Source: Solitalea canadensis DSM 3403 (GTDB taxonomy: Bacteria > Bacteroidota > Bacteroidia > Sphingobacteriales > Sphingobacteriaceae). Taken from it: a DNA stretch of 64,000 bases. Made by a program: the position numbers and the translations under genes. Position 1 is the first letter of the stretch. Every line of letters starts with the position of its first letter. Shown piece after piece: positions 6,938 through 16,544 of the stretch. Below the pieces are notes generated by a model. That model saw only the letters and a list, made by a program, of their open reading frames with translations, was not told the DNA's origin and ran no database searches. Where the stretch lies: contig NC_017770.1 in assembly GCF_000242635.2 (NCBI RefSeq), positions 372,001-436,000 of the forward strand, written 5' to 3'.

Positions 6938-9900
6938 ATGAAAAAACTTGTACTTGTTTTCCTGACACTGCTCACGCTAAGCAGTATGCAGCTTCTTGCG
7001 CAGGATTTAGCGATCAAGGGAAAAGTGACTGACAATGCAGGTCAGCCACTGACCGGCGTTACCGTTTCCGTTAAAGGAACGAGCCGAGGGACCGGAACAG
7101 ATAATAATGGTGATTATAGCATTAAAGCTCCTTCCAATGGAACTTTAGTGTTTAATTACATTGGCTATCTTTCGGTAGAAATGCCAGTAGCAGGGAAAAC
7201 CTCTATCTCTGTACAAATGAAAGAAGATGTTGCCAATCTGGATGAGGTAGTAGTAGTAGGTTACGGAACTCAAAAAAAATCATTGGTAACCGGAGCTATT
7301 TCACAGGTAAAGGCTGAAGATTTAAAAACCACATCAATCAGCCGTATCGACCAGGCTTTGCAGGGCCGCACTGCAGGTGTAACTGTATTGCCTCAATCGG
7401 GTTCTCCCGGAGCCCCTGTAAGTATCCGCATTCGTGGTGCTGGTTCAAATAAGAACTCAGATCCCTTGTATATTGTTGATGGGGTAAGAGCCGGGGGTAT
7501 TGAATACTTAGACCCTTCGGAAATTGAATCAACAGAAATTTTAAAAGATGCAGCTTCTGCGGCTATTTATGGTGCTGAGGGTGCTAACGGTGTTGTGCTG
7601 ATTACCACTAAATCAGGTAAGAATAAGGCTAAAAACGATATTGATTACTCATTCCAAATCGGTCAGCAATCAATTGGTAATCTAATGCCAATGATGAATG
7701 CTAGCCAATATCAGGAATATTTATTAGCTTCAGGAACAGCAGGAACTATTCCGACTGCGGCAGAAGCAGCTGCTGTTGGTTCTGGAACCAACTGGAGAGA
7801 TGCTGTTTTTCAAAATGCACCTCAACAACGCCATGCGTTAACTTTTACTGGAGGTGGCGAAAAATCCTCTTACATGGTAGGTATGACTTACTTTAATCAA
7901 AAAGGTGTTGCCGGTGGTGATAAAGCAGATTTTAAACGTTATACCGTTCGTTTAAATACCGATAATAAAGTAAAAGACTGGTTAAATATCGGTGAGCGTT
8001 TATCTTATTCTAACTTTACCACTACGGGTTTCTCTGAAAATGATGAGTTTGGTTCAGTAATGAGTAGTACTATTGTATTAGATCCAATTACTCCAATAAC
8101 TTATGCTCAGGGAAATGCTCTTCCTGCTCACGTTCAAAAAGCAATATCAGAAGGACAGCCTTTAGTTAAGGATGAGAATGGCAACTATTACGGTATCTCT
8201 AACTATATCAAAGGTGAATACGGCAACCCTGTTGCTCGTATGCAATTAGCTCAACAATCAACTACTCAAAATAAGGTGGTGGGTAATGTTTTTGCCAACA
8301 TTGATATTATTAAAGGGTTGAGATTTACCAGCCGTTTTGGTATCGACGCTGCCTTTGTTAAAAATCATAACTGGACTCCATTATTCTGGTTCTCAAGTGA
8401 AAGTCAGAATGGTACATTAAACGGTACCGATTATGAGCGTAACTACTTTACCTGGAACTTCGAGAACTTTGCAACCTATGATAAAACAATAGGCGATCAT
8501 GCTTTCTCTGTTTTAGGTGGTATGTCGGCATTAAAATCTAACTACAATAACATGGAAAGTAGTTATGCCGGATTCTTCCGTAGTGAAACCAGATTCTCTT
8601 ATCCTGACTTTTCTCCGGATGCTTCAGACAGAATTTTAGGTAAATATGAAGATTATACCTTAGCTTCTTACTTCGGTCGTGTTTCTTATGATTATAAAGG
8701 AAAATACTTATTCAACGGATCATTAAGAACAGATGGTTCATCAAAATTAGCACCAGATAACAGATGGGGTGTATTTCCAGCTGTGTCAGCAGGCTGGGTA
8801 CTTTCAAATGAAAATTTTTTCCCGGCTAATTTAGAGAAAGTGATGAATTACACTAAACTACGTGCCAGCTGGGGTCAAAATGGTAGTTTGGCTAATATTG
8901 GTATCGGTACCTGGCTATCAGGTGTTAGTACTCAAGGACTTCAATATCCAAACGCTAATGGACAGTATTTGATCGGTGCAGCTCCTACTAATCTTGATAA
9001 TAAAGATTTAACCTGGGAAACCAGTGAGCAGTTAGACTTAGGTGCTGAATTGGGTTTCTTCAATAACAGTTTATTCTTAGAAGTTGACTGGTTCAAAAAA
9101 ACGACCAAAGACTTATTAACCCCGGGTGTAATTCCTGATGCTGTTGGTAACAAATTGGAAATTGTAAACGGTGGTGATGTTGAAAATAAAGGATGGGAAT
9201 TCGGTTTAACTTATAAGAGCAATTCATCAAAAGCATTTAAGTATTCAGTGAATACGAACCTAAGTTTACTGAAAAATGAAGTTACTTACATTAATCCGCT
9301 ACTTAACCAAATTAGTGGTGCTTCTGTAGGAACTGGTTATACAGCAACCTTATTTAGTAAGGGATATCCAATTTGGTACTTTAATGGTTACAAAACTTCA
9401 GGTATCTTCCAAAATCAGGCACAAATTGATGAGTATAAAAGCAAAATCTCTGATTACAATCCCAAGCCTGGTGATCCTATTGTAGTGGATTACAACAATG
9501 ACGGTAAAATTTCTGCAGCTGACCAAACTTACATCGGAGATCCAAATCCTGCTTACACTTATGGTGTAACTGTAAACCTTAGCTATAAAAACTTTGATTT
9601 CATGTGCTTTGTCCAAGGACAAGGTGGAAACGAAGTTATGATGGGCTTTAACCGTGTTGACCGTCCAACAGCTAATAAACCAGAATTCTTCTATTCTGAC
9701 CGTTGGACAGGAGAAGGTAGTACCAACAGCTGGTTTGCTCCAAACACTAGTAGTCCATATGTCTATAACAGTGATTTAATGGTGTTCAGTGCTGCATTTA
9801 CTCGTATCCGTCAGCTACAATTAGGTTATACCTTCGCTCCTAACTTGATCAGTAAAATTAAGTTAAAAGCATTACGAGTATACCTTTCTGCTGATAACTT

Positions 9901-10036
9901 CTTCACATTCACTAACTATAAAGGAATGGATCCTGAAGGTGGTTCGAATGCTGATAAGCAGAATAGTATGGGCATTGACAGAGGTGTTTATCCAGTGCCA
10001 AGAGTCTTTACCGGTGGTCTTTCAGTTACTTTCTAA
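6938..10036 (+). CDS. SusC/RagA-type TonB-linked outer-membrane transporter (PUL 1)
   Basis: This is a 1032-residue outer-membrane beta-barrel that imports oligosaccharides with energy from TonB, working with the SusD lipoprotein encoded next. It has a signal peptide ending MQLLAQ, a carboxypeptidase-regulatory-like beta domain (about 25-100, with the GKVTDNAGQPLTGVTVSVKG start), the TonB-box-region sequence LDEVVVVGYGTQKK, a plug (about 115-230, with DPLYIVDGVRAGG and the block ending GANGVVLITTKSG), and a barrel of 22 expected strands ending in the terminal phenylalanine of VTF. It is probably the first gene of an operon with susD and GH3; only 65 bases separate it from susD. Confidence 0.95.
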   Translation: MKKLVLVFLTLLTLSSMQLLAQDLAIKGKVTDNAGQPLTGVTVSVKGTSRGTGTDNNGDYSIKAPSNGTLVFNYIGYLSVEMPVAGKTSISVQMKEDVANLDEVVVVGYGTQKKSLVTGAISQVKAEDLKTTSISRIDQALQGRTAGVTVLPQSGSPGAPVSIRIRGAGSNKNSDPLYIVDGVRAGGIEYLDPSEIESTEILKDAASAAIYGAEGANGVVLITTKSGKNKAKNDIDYSFQIGQQSIGNLMPMMNASQYQEYLLASGTAGTIPTAAEAAAVGSGTNWRDAVFQNAPQQRHALTFTGGGEKSSYMVGMTYFNQKGVAGGDKADFKRYTVRLNTDNKVKDWLNIGERLSYSNFTTTGFSENDEFGSVMSSTIVLDPITPITYAQGNALPAHVQKAISEGQPLVKDENGNYYGISNYIKGEYGNPVARMQLAQQSTTQNKVVGNVFANIDIIKGLRFTSRFGIDAAFVKNHNWTPLFWFSSESQNGTLNGTDYERNYFTWNFENFATYDKTIGDHAFSVLGGMSALKSNYNNMESSYAGFFRSETRFSYPDFSPDASDRILGKYEDYTLASYFGRVSYDYKGKYLFNGSLRTDGSSKLAPDNRWGVFPAVSAGWVLSNENFFPANLEKVMNYTKLRASWGQNGSLANIGIGTWLSGVSTQGLQYPNANGQYLIGAAPTNLDNKDLTWETSEQLDLGAELGFFNNSLFLEVDWFKKTTKDLLTPGVIPDAVGNKLEIVNGGDVENKGWEFGLTYKSNSSKAFKYSVNTNLSLLKNEVTYINPLLNQISGASVGTGYTATLFSKGYPIWYFNGYKTSGIFQNQAQIDEYKSKISDYNPKPGDPIVVDYNNDGKISAADQTYIGDPNPAYTYGVTVNLSYKNFDFMCFVQGQGGNEVMMGFNRVDRPTANKPEFFYSDRWTGEGSTNSWFAPNTSSPYVYNSDLMVFSAAFTRIRQLQLGYTFAPNLISKIKLKALRVYLSADNFFTFTNYKGMDPEGGSNADKQNSMGIDRGVYPVPRVFTGGLSVTF

Positions 10037-10101
10037 TTTTTGTTGAGAGATAGTAGAGATTATAACAAACTGTTTTAAAGTAACTTTTAACAAACTGTAA
10101 A

Positions 10102-11619
10102 ATGAAAATTTCAAATATCAAGTATATATTATTAGGCACAACCTTGCTAACATTGGCAAGTTGTGGTAATGATTTCCTGGATCAGCCTATTTCAGGAAAA
10201 CTTTCTAAAGATGAATTCTATAAAACGGATCAGGATGCGAGTCAGGCTTTAATAGCTGTTTATGATATGTCTGGAGCAGATTATTATCAGGCTTGGAGTA
10301 GTAAGTACATGGTTAAAGAGATGCCTTCTGACGATAGTAATGCAGGTGGTAGTAACGCGGGCGACCAGCCTGGTTATCAGTCATTGGATAAAATGGCAAC
10401 GCTTGATCCAACGAATGGAAACGTTGGATTAACATGGAAGATCTCTTATTTCACCATTTACCGTGCAAACCTTGTAATTAACAAAGTTCAAGCTGAAACC
10501 AATGTTCGTAAACGCATCATTGCGGAAGCTAAAGCGTTAAGAGCATTTACTTATTTCGACTTGGTTGCATTATGGGGTGATGTTCCATTGATTTTGAATG
10601 AAGTTGATCCTGCTAACTACACCACGATCACGCGTGCTCCTAAAGCTGATGTTTATGCTCAAATTGAGAAAGATTTAACAGAAGCTATTGCTGATCTTCC
10701 ATTAAAAAGTGAGTACAGCGCAGCAGATAAATTCAGATTTTCAAAAGGTGCAGCTCAGGCTTTATTGGGTAAGGTGTATTTGTTCGAGGAAAAATGGCCT
10801 GAAGCCGTTACTCAATTTGAGAGTGTGATCAGTTCTGGACAATATGGCTTAGAAGTATCTGTAGCGAAAGTATTTTCTCCATCTGGTGAATTCGGTAAAG
10901 AATCATTATTTGAATCTTCATTTGTTTCATCAGAAAAATATGGATGGGGTAATTTTCCTTGGGGATCTCAACCAGAAAGTAATATCCATGTTCAGTTAAT
11001 GGGTCCAAGAAGTGACTTCTATACAAAAGCACCTGCAGATTCACTACTTGGTGGATGGGGGTTCAATACACCTAAGAAAAAGTTGTATGATGCATTTGTT
11101 GCCGCTGGTGATAGTGCAAGAAGAGTGAATACCATTATGTCGGATGTTGAGTTGAAAAAAGCAGGTGGCGACTGGACCGCTCCTAATGCTTATGATTATG
11201 AAGGATATTTCCAACGCAAATACGGTACATTCCAGCAGCAAACTGGTCCCGAAGCTAATGAGCTAAACTATAGTACCAACTTCCGATTGATCAGATATGC
11301 TGACGTATTATTAATGGCTGCAGAAGCTCAATACAGAAATGGTAATCCTGGTAAATCTCAGCAATATTTAAATATGGTGAGAAATCGTTCGAAATTAGCA
11401 TCAATTACTCCTTCTGGAACTGATCTATTCAATGCAATTGTAAGAGAGCGCCAGCTGGAATTAGCCTTTGAAGGTTTCCGTTTTCTTGATCTTGTACGTT
11501 GGGGAATGGCTCCAACAGAGCTTGCCGATGAAGGTTTTGTTGCAGGGAAAAATGAAGTGCTACCAATTCCTATTAATGAGGTTAGAACAGCCGGATTAGT
11601 ACAAAATCCTAAATACTAG
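10102..11619 (+). CDS. SusD/RagB-type glycan-binding lipoprotein (PUL 1)
   Basis: This 505-residue surface lipoprotein caps the SusC barrel and captures the glycan. The lipobox is LASC, so the mature protein starts at the cysteine of CGNDFLDQP. The SusD-like N-terminal part (RAFTYFDLVALWGDVPLIL) and the C-terminal RagB block (RLIRYADVLLMAAEAQYRNGN and ERQLELAFEGFRFLDLVRWG) are both complete; the helices between them form the usual TPR-like scaffold. It pairs with the preceding susC. A strong hairpin follows its stop codon and probably sets a lower level for the GH3 gene behind it. Confidence 0.95.
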   Translation: MKISNIKYILLGTTLLTLASCGNDFLDQPISGKLSKDEFYKTDQDASQALIAVYDMSGADYYQAWSSKYMVKEMPSDDSNAGGSNAGDQPGYQSLDKMATLDPTNGNVGLTWKISYFTIYRANLVINKVQAETNVRKRIIAEAKALRAFTYFDLVALWGDVPLILNEVDPANYTTITRAPKADVYAQIEKDLTEAIADLPLKSEYSAADKFRFSKGAAQALLGKVYLFEEKWPEAVTQFESVISSGQYGLEVSVAKVFSPSGEFGKESLFESSFVSSEKYGWGNFPWGSQPESNIHVQLMGPRSDFYTKAPADSLLGGWGFNTPKKKLYDAFVAAGDSARRVNTIMSDVELKKAGGDWTAPNAYDYEGYFQRKYGTFQQQTGPEANELNYSTNFRLIRYADVLLMAAEAQYRNGNPGKSQQYLNMVRNRSKLASITPSGTDLFNAIVRERQLELAFEGFRFLDLVRWGMAPTELADEGFVAGKNEVLPIPINEVRTAGLVQNPKY

Positions 11620-11627
11620 CAAAATTT

Positions 11628-11666
11628 AATTAATCAGTCTGCAGATGCCCTGCAGACTGATTAATT
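11628..11666 (+). terminator. Intercistronic hairpin between susD and GH3, PUL 1
   Basis: A perfect 17-base inverted repeat (AATTAATCAGTCTGCAG at 11628-11644, its complement at 11650-11666, loop ATGCC). There is no long T run after it, so it may block 3' exonuclease and stabilise the susCD message, or end transcription only partly, rather than act as a full terminator. Confidence 0.7.
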
Positions 11667-11699
11667 TCTCTCTCGCTACTAATAAACAATAATAACAAT

Positions 11700-14018
11700 A
11701 TGAAAATCAGACAAGTATCGTTATCGATATTAATGACTGCCGTTCTTTGCTCTGGGGTAAGTGCTCAGAAAAAAAAGACGGCAACAGTTCAAGGCGCTGT
11801 TGCAACTTCCGTAATGACCTCCTCAGACATTGATAAAAAGGTAAAAGAGTTATTGTCAAAAATGACCTTAGAAGAAAAGGTGGGACAAATGACTCAAATC
11901 AGTATTGAAGTACTGTTGAAAACAGAAAACGGTAAAGCAATCGAACCACATGAACTGGATCTGGACAAACTGGCTACTTGCATTAAAAAGTATAAAGTAG
12001 GTTCGATCCTTAATATTGGCGGTGATGCACAAACAGTGGCTAACTGGCAGGGTGTAATTCAGGCTATTCAAAAAATGGCGCTGGAAGAGAACATAAAAAT
12101 TCCGGTGTTATATGGTATCGATGCCATTCACGGGAATAATTATACGGCTAATTCTGTACTATTCCCTCAGCAAATTGCGCAGGCCGCTTCATTTAATCGT
12201 GAAATGGTAAAGAAGGCTGCGGAGATAACTGCTTACGAAACACGTGCCTCGTTTACTCCATGGACTTTCAGTCCTGTGTTGGATTTGGGACGACAACCGG
12301 TTTGGCCGCGATTATGGGAAACATTTGGTGAAGACCCTTATGTAACAGCGGAACTGGGAAAAGCAATGGTGAAAGGTTTTCAGGGCGATAACCTTGTAAC
12401 CGATAAGTACCATGTTGCTGCTTGTTTGAAGCATTACATGGGTTATAGTATGCCGTTAAGTGGTCACGATCGCACCCCTGCATGGATACCTGAACGTGAG
12501 CTGCGTGAATACTTTTTACCTCAATTTGCTGAAGCTGTTAAGGCCGGAGCAAAAACAGTGATGGTGAATAGTGGCGAGATTAATGGAACTCCTGTACATG
12601 CGAATAAACATATTCTTACAGATATACTGAAAGATGAACTGCAGTTCAAAGGATTTGCAGTGAGTGATTGGCAGGATATACAGTATTTGTATCAGCGTCA
12701 TCGTGTAGCAAAAGATAATAAGGAAGCTGTAATGATTGCTATCAACGCAGGAATTGATATGAGCATGGTGCCAACAGATTACACTTTCTGTGATGCATTG
12801 TTAGAACTGGCGAAAGAAGGAAAAGTACCAATGAGCCGTATTGACGACGCCGTTAGTCGTATTTTAAGGGTTAAGTATGAGGTTGATTTGTTTAACAATC
12901 CGACAGGAAATGCTGCAGATTACCTCCAATTTAATAGCGCTGAACATACTAAGGTTAACTATAATGTAGCTGCTGAATGTGTAGCGTTGTTAAAGAATAA
13001 TAACAACATACTGCCGTTAACTACCGGAAAGAAAATTTTAGTAACAGGCCCCGCAGCTACCTCAATGCGTGCTTTGAACGGAGGATGGAGCCGTAACTGG
13101 CAAGGTTTAAACAGTGATGAAACCGAAAAAGATCATAACAATATTTTAGAAGCTGTTCAAAAAACATTTGGACAACAGTATGTAACTTATAGCGAGGGCG
13201 CATCCTTTACTGCAGTTACAAACATTCAGGAAACAGTTGCAAAAGCTGCTCAGTCAGATGTGATCGTATTGTGTATTGGAGAAACAAGTTATACAGAAAC
13301 TCCGGGTAACATTGATGATTTATCGATTTCAAAATCTCAGGCGGAGTTGGCCAAAGCTCTCGCAGCAACAGGCAAGCCGATTGTTTTTGTGCTAACTGAA
13401 GGTCGTCCAAGAGTTATTTCAGAAATTGAATCATTAAGTTCAGCTGTTGTTCATGCATTTTTATTAGGAAATGAAGGAGGAAATGTAATAGCAGATGTAT
13501 TAGCTGGAAAAATTAATCCTAGCGGTAAATTGCCTTACACTTACCCTCGTCATGTAAACAGCTTACATAATTACTATCATAAGGACACCGAAACCCTGAA
13601 GTTTGATGAGTGGGGTGGTTATAATCCACAATGGGAATTCGGTCATGGGTTAAGCTACACCACGTTTAAGTACACTAACTTAAAGTTAAGCAACACGCTG
13701 TTAGCTGATAATGATAAAATCACAGTTTCTGTAGATGTTACCAATACCGGAAAGGTAGTTGGAAAAGAAACAGTGTTATTATTTGTATCCGACAAAGTCG
13801 CTTCGATCACTCCTGAAGCAAAGCGCCTTCGTGCTTTTGATAAAGTTGAGATCCAACCAGGACAAACTCGTACAGTTTCATTTGAAATTGATAAAAACCG
13901 GTTATCATTTATCAATTATGATCTAAAACGAGTTACCGAGCCGGGTGACTTTGACCTTCAAATTGGCGATCAAAAAGCAAGTTTTACGGTAACTGAAGCT
14001 TCTTCTCGCAATAATTAA
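11700..14018 (+). CDS. GH3 family beta-glucosidase, exported (PUL 1)
   Basis: This is a periplasmic glycoside hydrolase family 3 enzyme of 772 residues, expected to release glucose from the non-reducing end of beta-glucan oligosaccharides. It has a signal peptide ending GVSAQ, a TIM-barrel domain (about 45-390) with the nucleophile D323 in FAVSDWQDI, an alpha/beta sandwich (about 410-620, with GPAATSMRALNGGW and PSGKLPYTYPR) and a C-terminal fibronectin-III-like domain (about 660-765). The exact linkage it cuts cannot be read; relatives act on beta-1,3 and beta-1,4 glucosides. It closely resembles the GH3 at 21130 in sequence and in position within its PUL. Confidence 0.92.
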   Translation: MKIRQVSLSILMTAVLCSGVSAQKKKTATVQGAVATSVMTSSDIDKKVKELLSKMTLEEKVGQMTQISIEVLLKTENGKAIEPHELDLDKLATCIKKYKVGSILNIGGDAQTVANWQGVIQAIQKMALEENIKIPVLYGIDAIHGNNYTANSVLFPQQIAQAASFNREMVKKAAEITAYETRASFTPWTFSPVLDLGRQPVWPRLWETFGEDPYVTAELGKAMVKGFQGDNLVTDKYHVAACLKHYMGYSMPLSGHDRTPAWIPERELREYFLPQFAEAVKAGAKTVMVNSGEINGTPVHANKHILTDILKDELQFKGFAVSDWQDIQYLYQRHRVAKDNKEAVMIAINAGIDMSMVPTDYTFCDALLELAKEGKVPMSRIDDAVSRILRVKYEVDLFNNPTGNAADYLQFNSAEHTKVNYNVAAECVALLKNNNNILPLTTGKKILVTGPAATSMRALNGGWSRNWQGLNSDETEKDHNNILEAVQKTFGQQYVTYSEGASFTAVTNIQETVAKAAQSDVIVLCIGETSYTETPGNIDDLSISKSQAELAKALAATGKPIVFVLTEGRPRVISEIESLSSAVVHAFLLGNEGGNVIADVLAGKINPSGKLPYTYPRHVNSLHNYYHKDTETLKFDEWGGYNPQWEFGHGLSYTTFKYTNLKLSNTLLADNDKITVSVDVTNTGKVVGKETVLLFVSDKVASITPEAKRLRAFDKVEIQPGQTRTVSFEIDKNRLSFINYDLKRVTEPGDFDLQIGDQKASFTVTEASSRNN

Positions 14019-14034
14019 AATTGAAATTGGTTGT

Positions 14035-14076
14035 GTGAGTCTTTATTTCTAAAGTAAATAAAGGCTCACCTATTTT
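14035..14076 (+). terminator. Terminator of PUL 1
   Basis: Stem GTGAGTCTTTATTT (14035-14048) pairs with 14056-14069 with one G-U pair and a seven-base loop, then a T-rich tail. It lies 17 bases after the GH3 stop and before the second regulator. Confidence 0.65.
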
Positions 14077-14169
14077 AGTGTTGAAATTAAAATACCTGAT
14101 AATTAGCTAGTTGTGTTTTGTTTTTAACGAGTAGAGAATACACAATGCCCTTCCTTTTATAACAATTTA

Positions 14170-14177
14170 TAGATTTG
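14170..14177 (+). promoter_or_regulatory. -7 promoter element of the second PUL regulator
   Basis: TAGATTTG fits TAnnTTTG. It overlaps the alternative TTG start at 14175, which argues that translation starts at the ATG at 14217. The -33 region is not a good match. Confidence 0.5.
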
Positions 14178-14216
14178 TCGGTTCGCTTTTTCCTCATAGA
14201 AATAATCCGACTGATT

Positions 14217-16157
14217 ATGAAGTTTGTTGTTAAGCTTTTCGTCTTTACTTTTTTAGTGGCTATTAGTTCTGTTTCACCTGTTTTTGCTCAAAAGACAGTC
14301 GAAATAAAAGACGATTTAAATCAACATATTTTTTCTTACGGAGAAATTGAATACCTCGAGGATCCTCATAATGATTTTTCTATTAGTGAAGTAAGCTCTC
14401 CAGTTTTTAATTCAAGATTTCAGCCAAGTGAGAAATACAATCCTGAAAATTTTAACCATCAATCATCCTATTGGTATCGGATTAAAGTAAGACACTCCGA
14501 AAGTCTGGCAAAAAATTGGATCATTGAGTTTTATGATCAAACAATTGATTCGATAGATTTTTTCGTTCCTAAGGACAGTGGATTTGTATTAACCAAGTTG
14601 GGGGATGGTTTAAATTTTGACAACAGAAGCTTCAGCCATAAAAATTTCGAAATAGCCCTTCATAATTATCCAGGGAAAGAAGTTGTTTATTATTTCAAAA
14701 TAAAGTCGGCCCAACGTGCAGATGTAATTGTGGTTGTAAAATCCGTTAACTGGTTTATTTCCTATGCATTGAATGAGTATTTCTTCTTTGGTTTGTTTTA
14801 TGGAATGATTCTCATTTTTTGTTTCTATAACCTGTTGATGTTTTTTGCAGTCCGCGAATCGCATTATTTGTACTATATAGGTTATATGCTGAGCATTGGG
14901 CTGTATGAGATGTGTGCTGATGGTATAGCTTATCAGTTTTTATGGCCAAACATGCCTAACTGGAACCAACACGCAATAGGATACAGCATGTACGTTGTTG
15001 CAGTATCAGCACTCTTATTTACCAGAGACCTACTAAATGTACGCGATCGTTCCAAAAAATTGGATAACCTATTGTTGGGAATGCTTGGGGCACGTACCAT
15101 TTTTTTCCTTGCCTGTATTTTTATTAATTCGAACTGGTTCAATTATAAGGTTGTAGAGTTTTTTACACTCGCAGTTGTATTTTATGTTGGTATATCCATA
15201 CGATTACAGGGTTATCGACCGGCTCGTTTCTATGTATTGGGATACAGTTTCCTATTCCTAGGCTTTATCGTCAAAATTCTAATCCATTTTAATGTTTCAT
15301 GGATACCATTTGGTCCGGTTACACATTATTTTCTGAGTTTTTGTTTTTTGGTAGAGATGATTTGCTTATCGTTTGCAATAGGTGATAAAGTGCGAATGCT
15401 GAACAAAGAAATGCACTTGGCTCAGGAAGAAACAATTAACCAACTCACGATAAATCAGCAACTAAAGGATGAGTTAAACAATGAATTGGAGTCAAAAGTT
15501 GAGCAAAAGACCCATCAGCTGATTGAGAAATCAGAATTTATTGAAAAACAAAACATAGAGTTATTAGCTGCAAATGAAAAATTGCACGTACAGGCAGAGG
15601 AAATAGCCCGTATCAATAAATTACTAGAATCGGATAATGTGGCATTAAAAACAGACGTAGCTAAAGTTACTGAAGCTAGGATTATGTCTAAAGATGTTGA
15701 TTTTGAAGAGTTTAGTAAAATGTATCCTGATAAAGAGAGCTGTTTTCGCTTTCTTGCTGAAGTGAAATGGCCAGAGTCATACGTGTGTCGTCGTTGCGGA
15801 CACACTCACCACTGTAACGGACATAGCCCGTATAGTCGCCGTTGCACAAAATGCAGTTATGATGAATCAGTAACTGCCTACACTATATTGCAAAATACCC
15901 GTATAGATATTACCAAAGCCTTTTATATGATCTTCCTGATCTATTCGTCAAAAGGCAAAATTTCCTCACATAAACTATCTGAAATTCTTGACATCCGTCA
16001 AAGTACCTGCTGGGCCTACAGTTCAAAAATTAAAAAAGTAATGAAAGAGAAAAAGAAAGCAGGAACCCTGCATGAATCCGATGGGTGGAGTACACTAATA
16101 ATGGATGAAGAGCTAGAGTTTAGTCAAGCCGCTTCAATTGAGGTGGCTGAAGTTTAA
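14217..16157 (+). CDS. 7TMR-DISM membrane sensor fused to an IS1595-type transposase zinc-ribbon head; candidate regulator of PUL 2
   Basis: This 646-residue paralogue of the protein at 4686 has the same order of parts: signal peptide ending PVFAQ, periplasmic sensor domain (about 25-170), seven membrane helices (about 182-386), coiled coil (about 392-490, some 25 residues longer than in the paralogue) and the IS1595-type head from about residue 495. Zinc ligands are C524, C527, C543 and C546. The helical part has TAYTILQNTRIDITKAFYMI and RQSTCWAYSSKIKKVM. No DDE nuclease follows; only an acidic tail. The periplasmic domains of the pair differ more than the DNA-binding heads, as expected if they sense different glycans but read similar sites. 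The gene is 387 bases upstream of its susC. Function is inferred. Confidence 0.8.
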   Translation: MKFVVKLFVFTFLVAISSVSPVFAQKTVEIKDDLNQHIFSYGEIEYLEDPHNDFSISEVSSPVFNSRFQPSEKYNPENFNHQSSYWYRIKVRHSESLAKNWIIEFYDQTIDSIDFFVPKDSGFVLTKLGDGLNFDNRSFSHKNFEIALHNYPGKEVVYYFKIKSAQRADVIVVVKSVNWFISYALNEYFFFGLFYGMILIFCFYNLLMFFAVRESHYLYYIGYMLSIGLYEMCADGIAYQFLWPNMPNWNQHAIGYSMYVVAVSALLFTRDLLNVRDRSKKLDNLLLGMLGARTIFFLACIFINSNWFNYKVVEFFTLAVVFYVGISIRLQGYRPARFYVLGYSFLFLGFIVKILIHFNVSWIPFGPVTHYFLSFCFLVEMICLSFAIGDKVRMLNKEMHLAQEETINQLTINQQLKDELNNELESKVEQKTHQLIEKSEFIEKQNIELLAANEKLHVQAEEIARINKLLESDNVALKTDVAKVTEARIMSKDVDFEEFSKMYPDKESCFRFLAEVKWPESYVCRRCGHTHHCNGHSPYSRRCTKCSYDESVTAYTILQNTRIDITKAFYMIFLIYSSKGKISSHKLSEILDIRQSTCWAYSSKIKKVMKEKKKAGTLHESDGWSTLIMDEELEFSQAASIEVAEV

Positions 16158-16306
16158 GTTTGATAGTTCAATCTTCATTTTTGGGAAGAAAATTACGCCA
16201 ACGTTGACCTTGTTGGAGATAGTCGGCAAGAATTGATTTTACATGAAAATAGCTTAATTGTTTGTTTAACAGTTTTTTAACTGTGTTTTGATCAGTTGAG
16301 TTTTTA

Positions 16307-16328
16307 GCGTATCAGAAAAAAAAATTAC
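16307..16328 (+). promoter_or_regulatory. Shared box 1 upstream of susC, PUL 2
   Basis: GCGTATCAG, nine A, TTAC: identical to 6715-6736 over all 22 bases, and again 155 bases before the -7 element. Confidence 0.6.
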
Positions 16329-16389
16329 CAGACCTTAAATCAGTACTTATAGTTTGATTTTCAACGGATAATCAATTTTTGATGCTTGC

Positions 16390-16406
16390 TATTGAACCGT
16401 ATTAAA
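16390..16406 (+). promoter_or_regulatory. Shared box 2 upstream of susC, PUL 2
   Basis: TATTGAACCGTATTAAA, 16 of 17 bases as in 6797-6813, placed 72 bases before the -7 element. Confidence 0.55.
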
Positions 16407-16425
16407 TAGATTTAAATAGCTAAAA

Positions 16426-16469
16426 ATCAGATAGTTATATTTTATTTATCATTTCCGAATGTATATTTG
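16426..16469 (+). promoter_or_regulatory. Promoter of susC in PUL 2 with shared box 3
   Basis: ATCAG, three bases, GTTATATT at 16426-16441, then TATATTTG at 16462-16469. The -33 position reads ATTT, weaker than in PUL 1, which fits a promoter that needs an activator. Confidence 0.6.
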
Positions 16470-16544
16470 GATTCGAATGGTGTGAGTTCCACACGAAGCA
16501 CCATTGGGAAATAAACAACCAATTTTCAATTTCAATAAATTAAT

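Larger units (their letters stand above)
16158..16544. other. Intergenic regulatory region between the regulator and susC of PUL 2
   Basis: A 387-base non-coding region of almost the same length as that of PUL 1. Outside the three shared boxes and the -7 element the two sequences do not align well, so the boxes are conserved islands rather than a recent duplication. Confidence 0.7.

Noticed and set aside
11764-11780. Run of eight A after the signal peptide of the GH3 genes (also near 21195), as a possible slippage site
   Set aside because: It encodes lysines just after the signal cleavage site; a shift would destroy the enzyme, with no sensible short product, and the runs are shorter than the one in dnaX.
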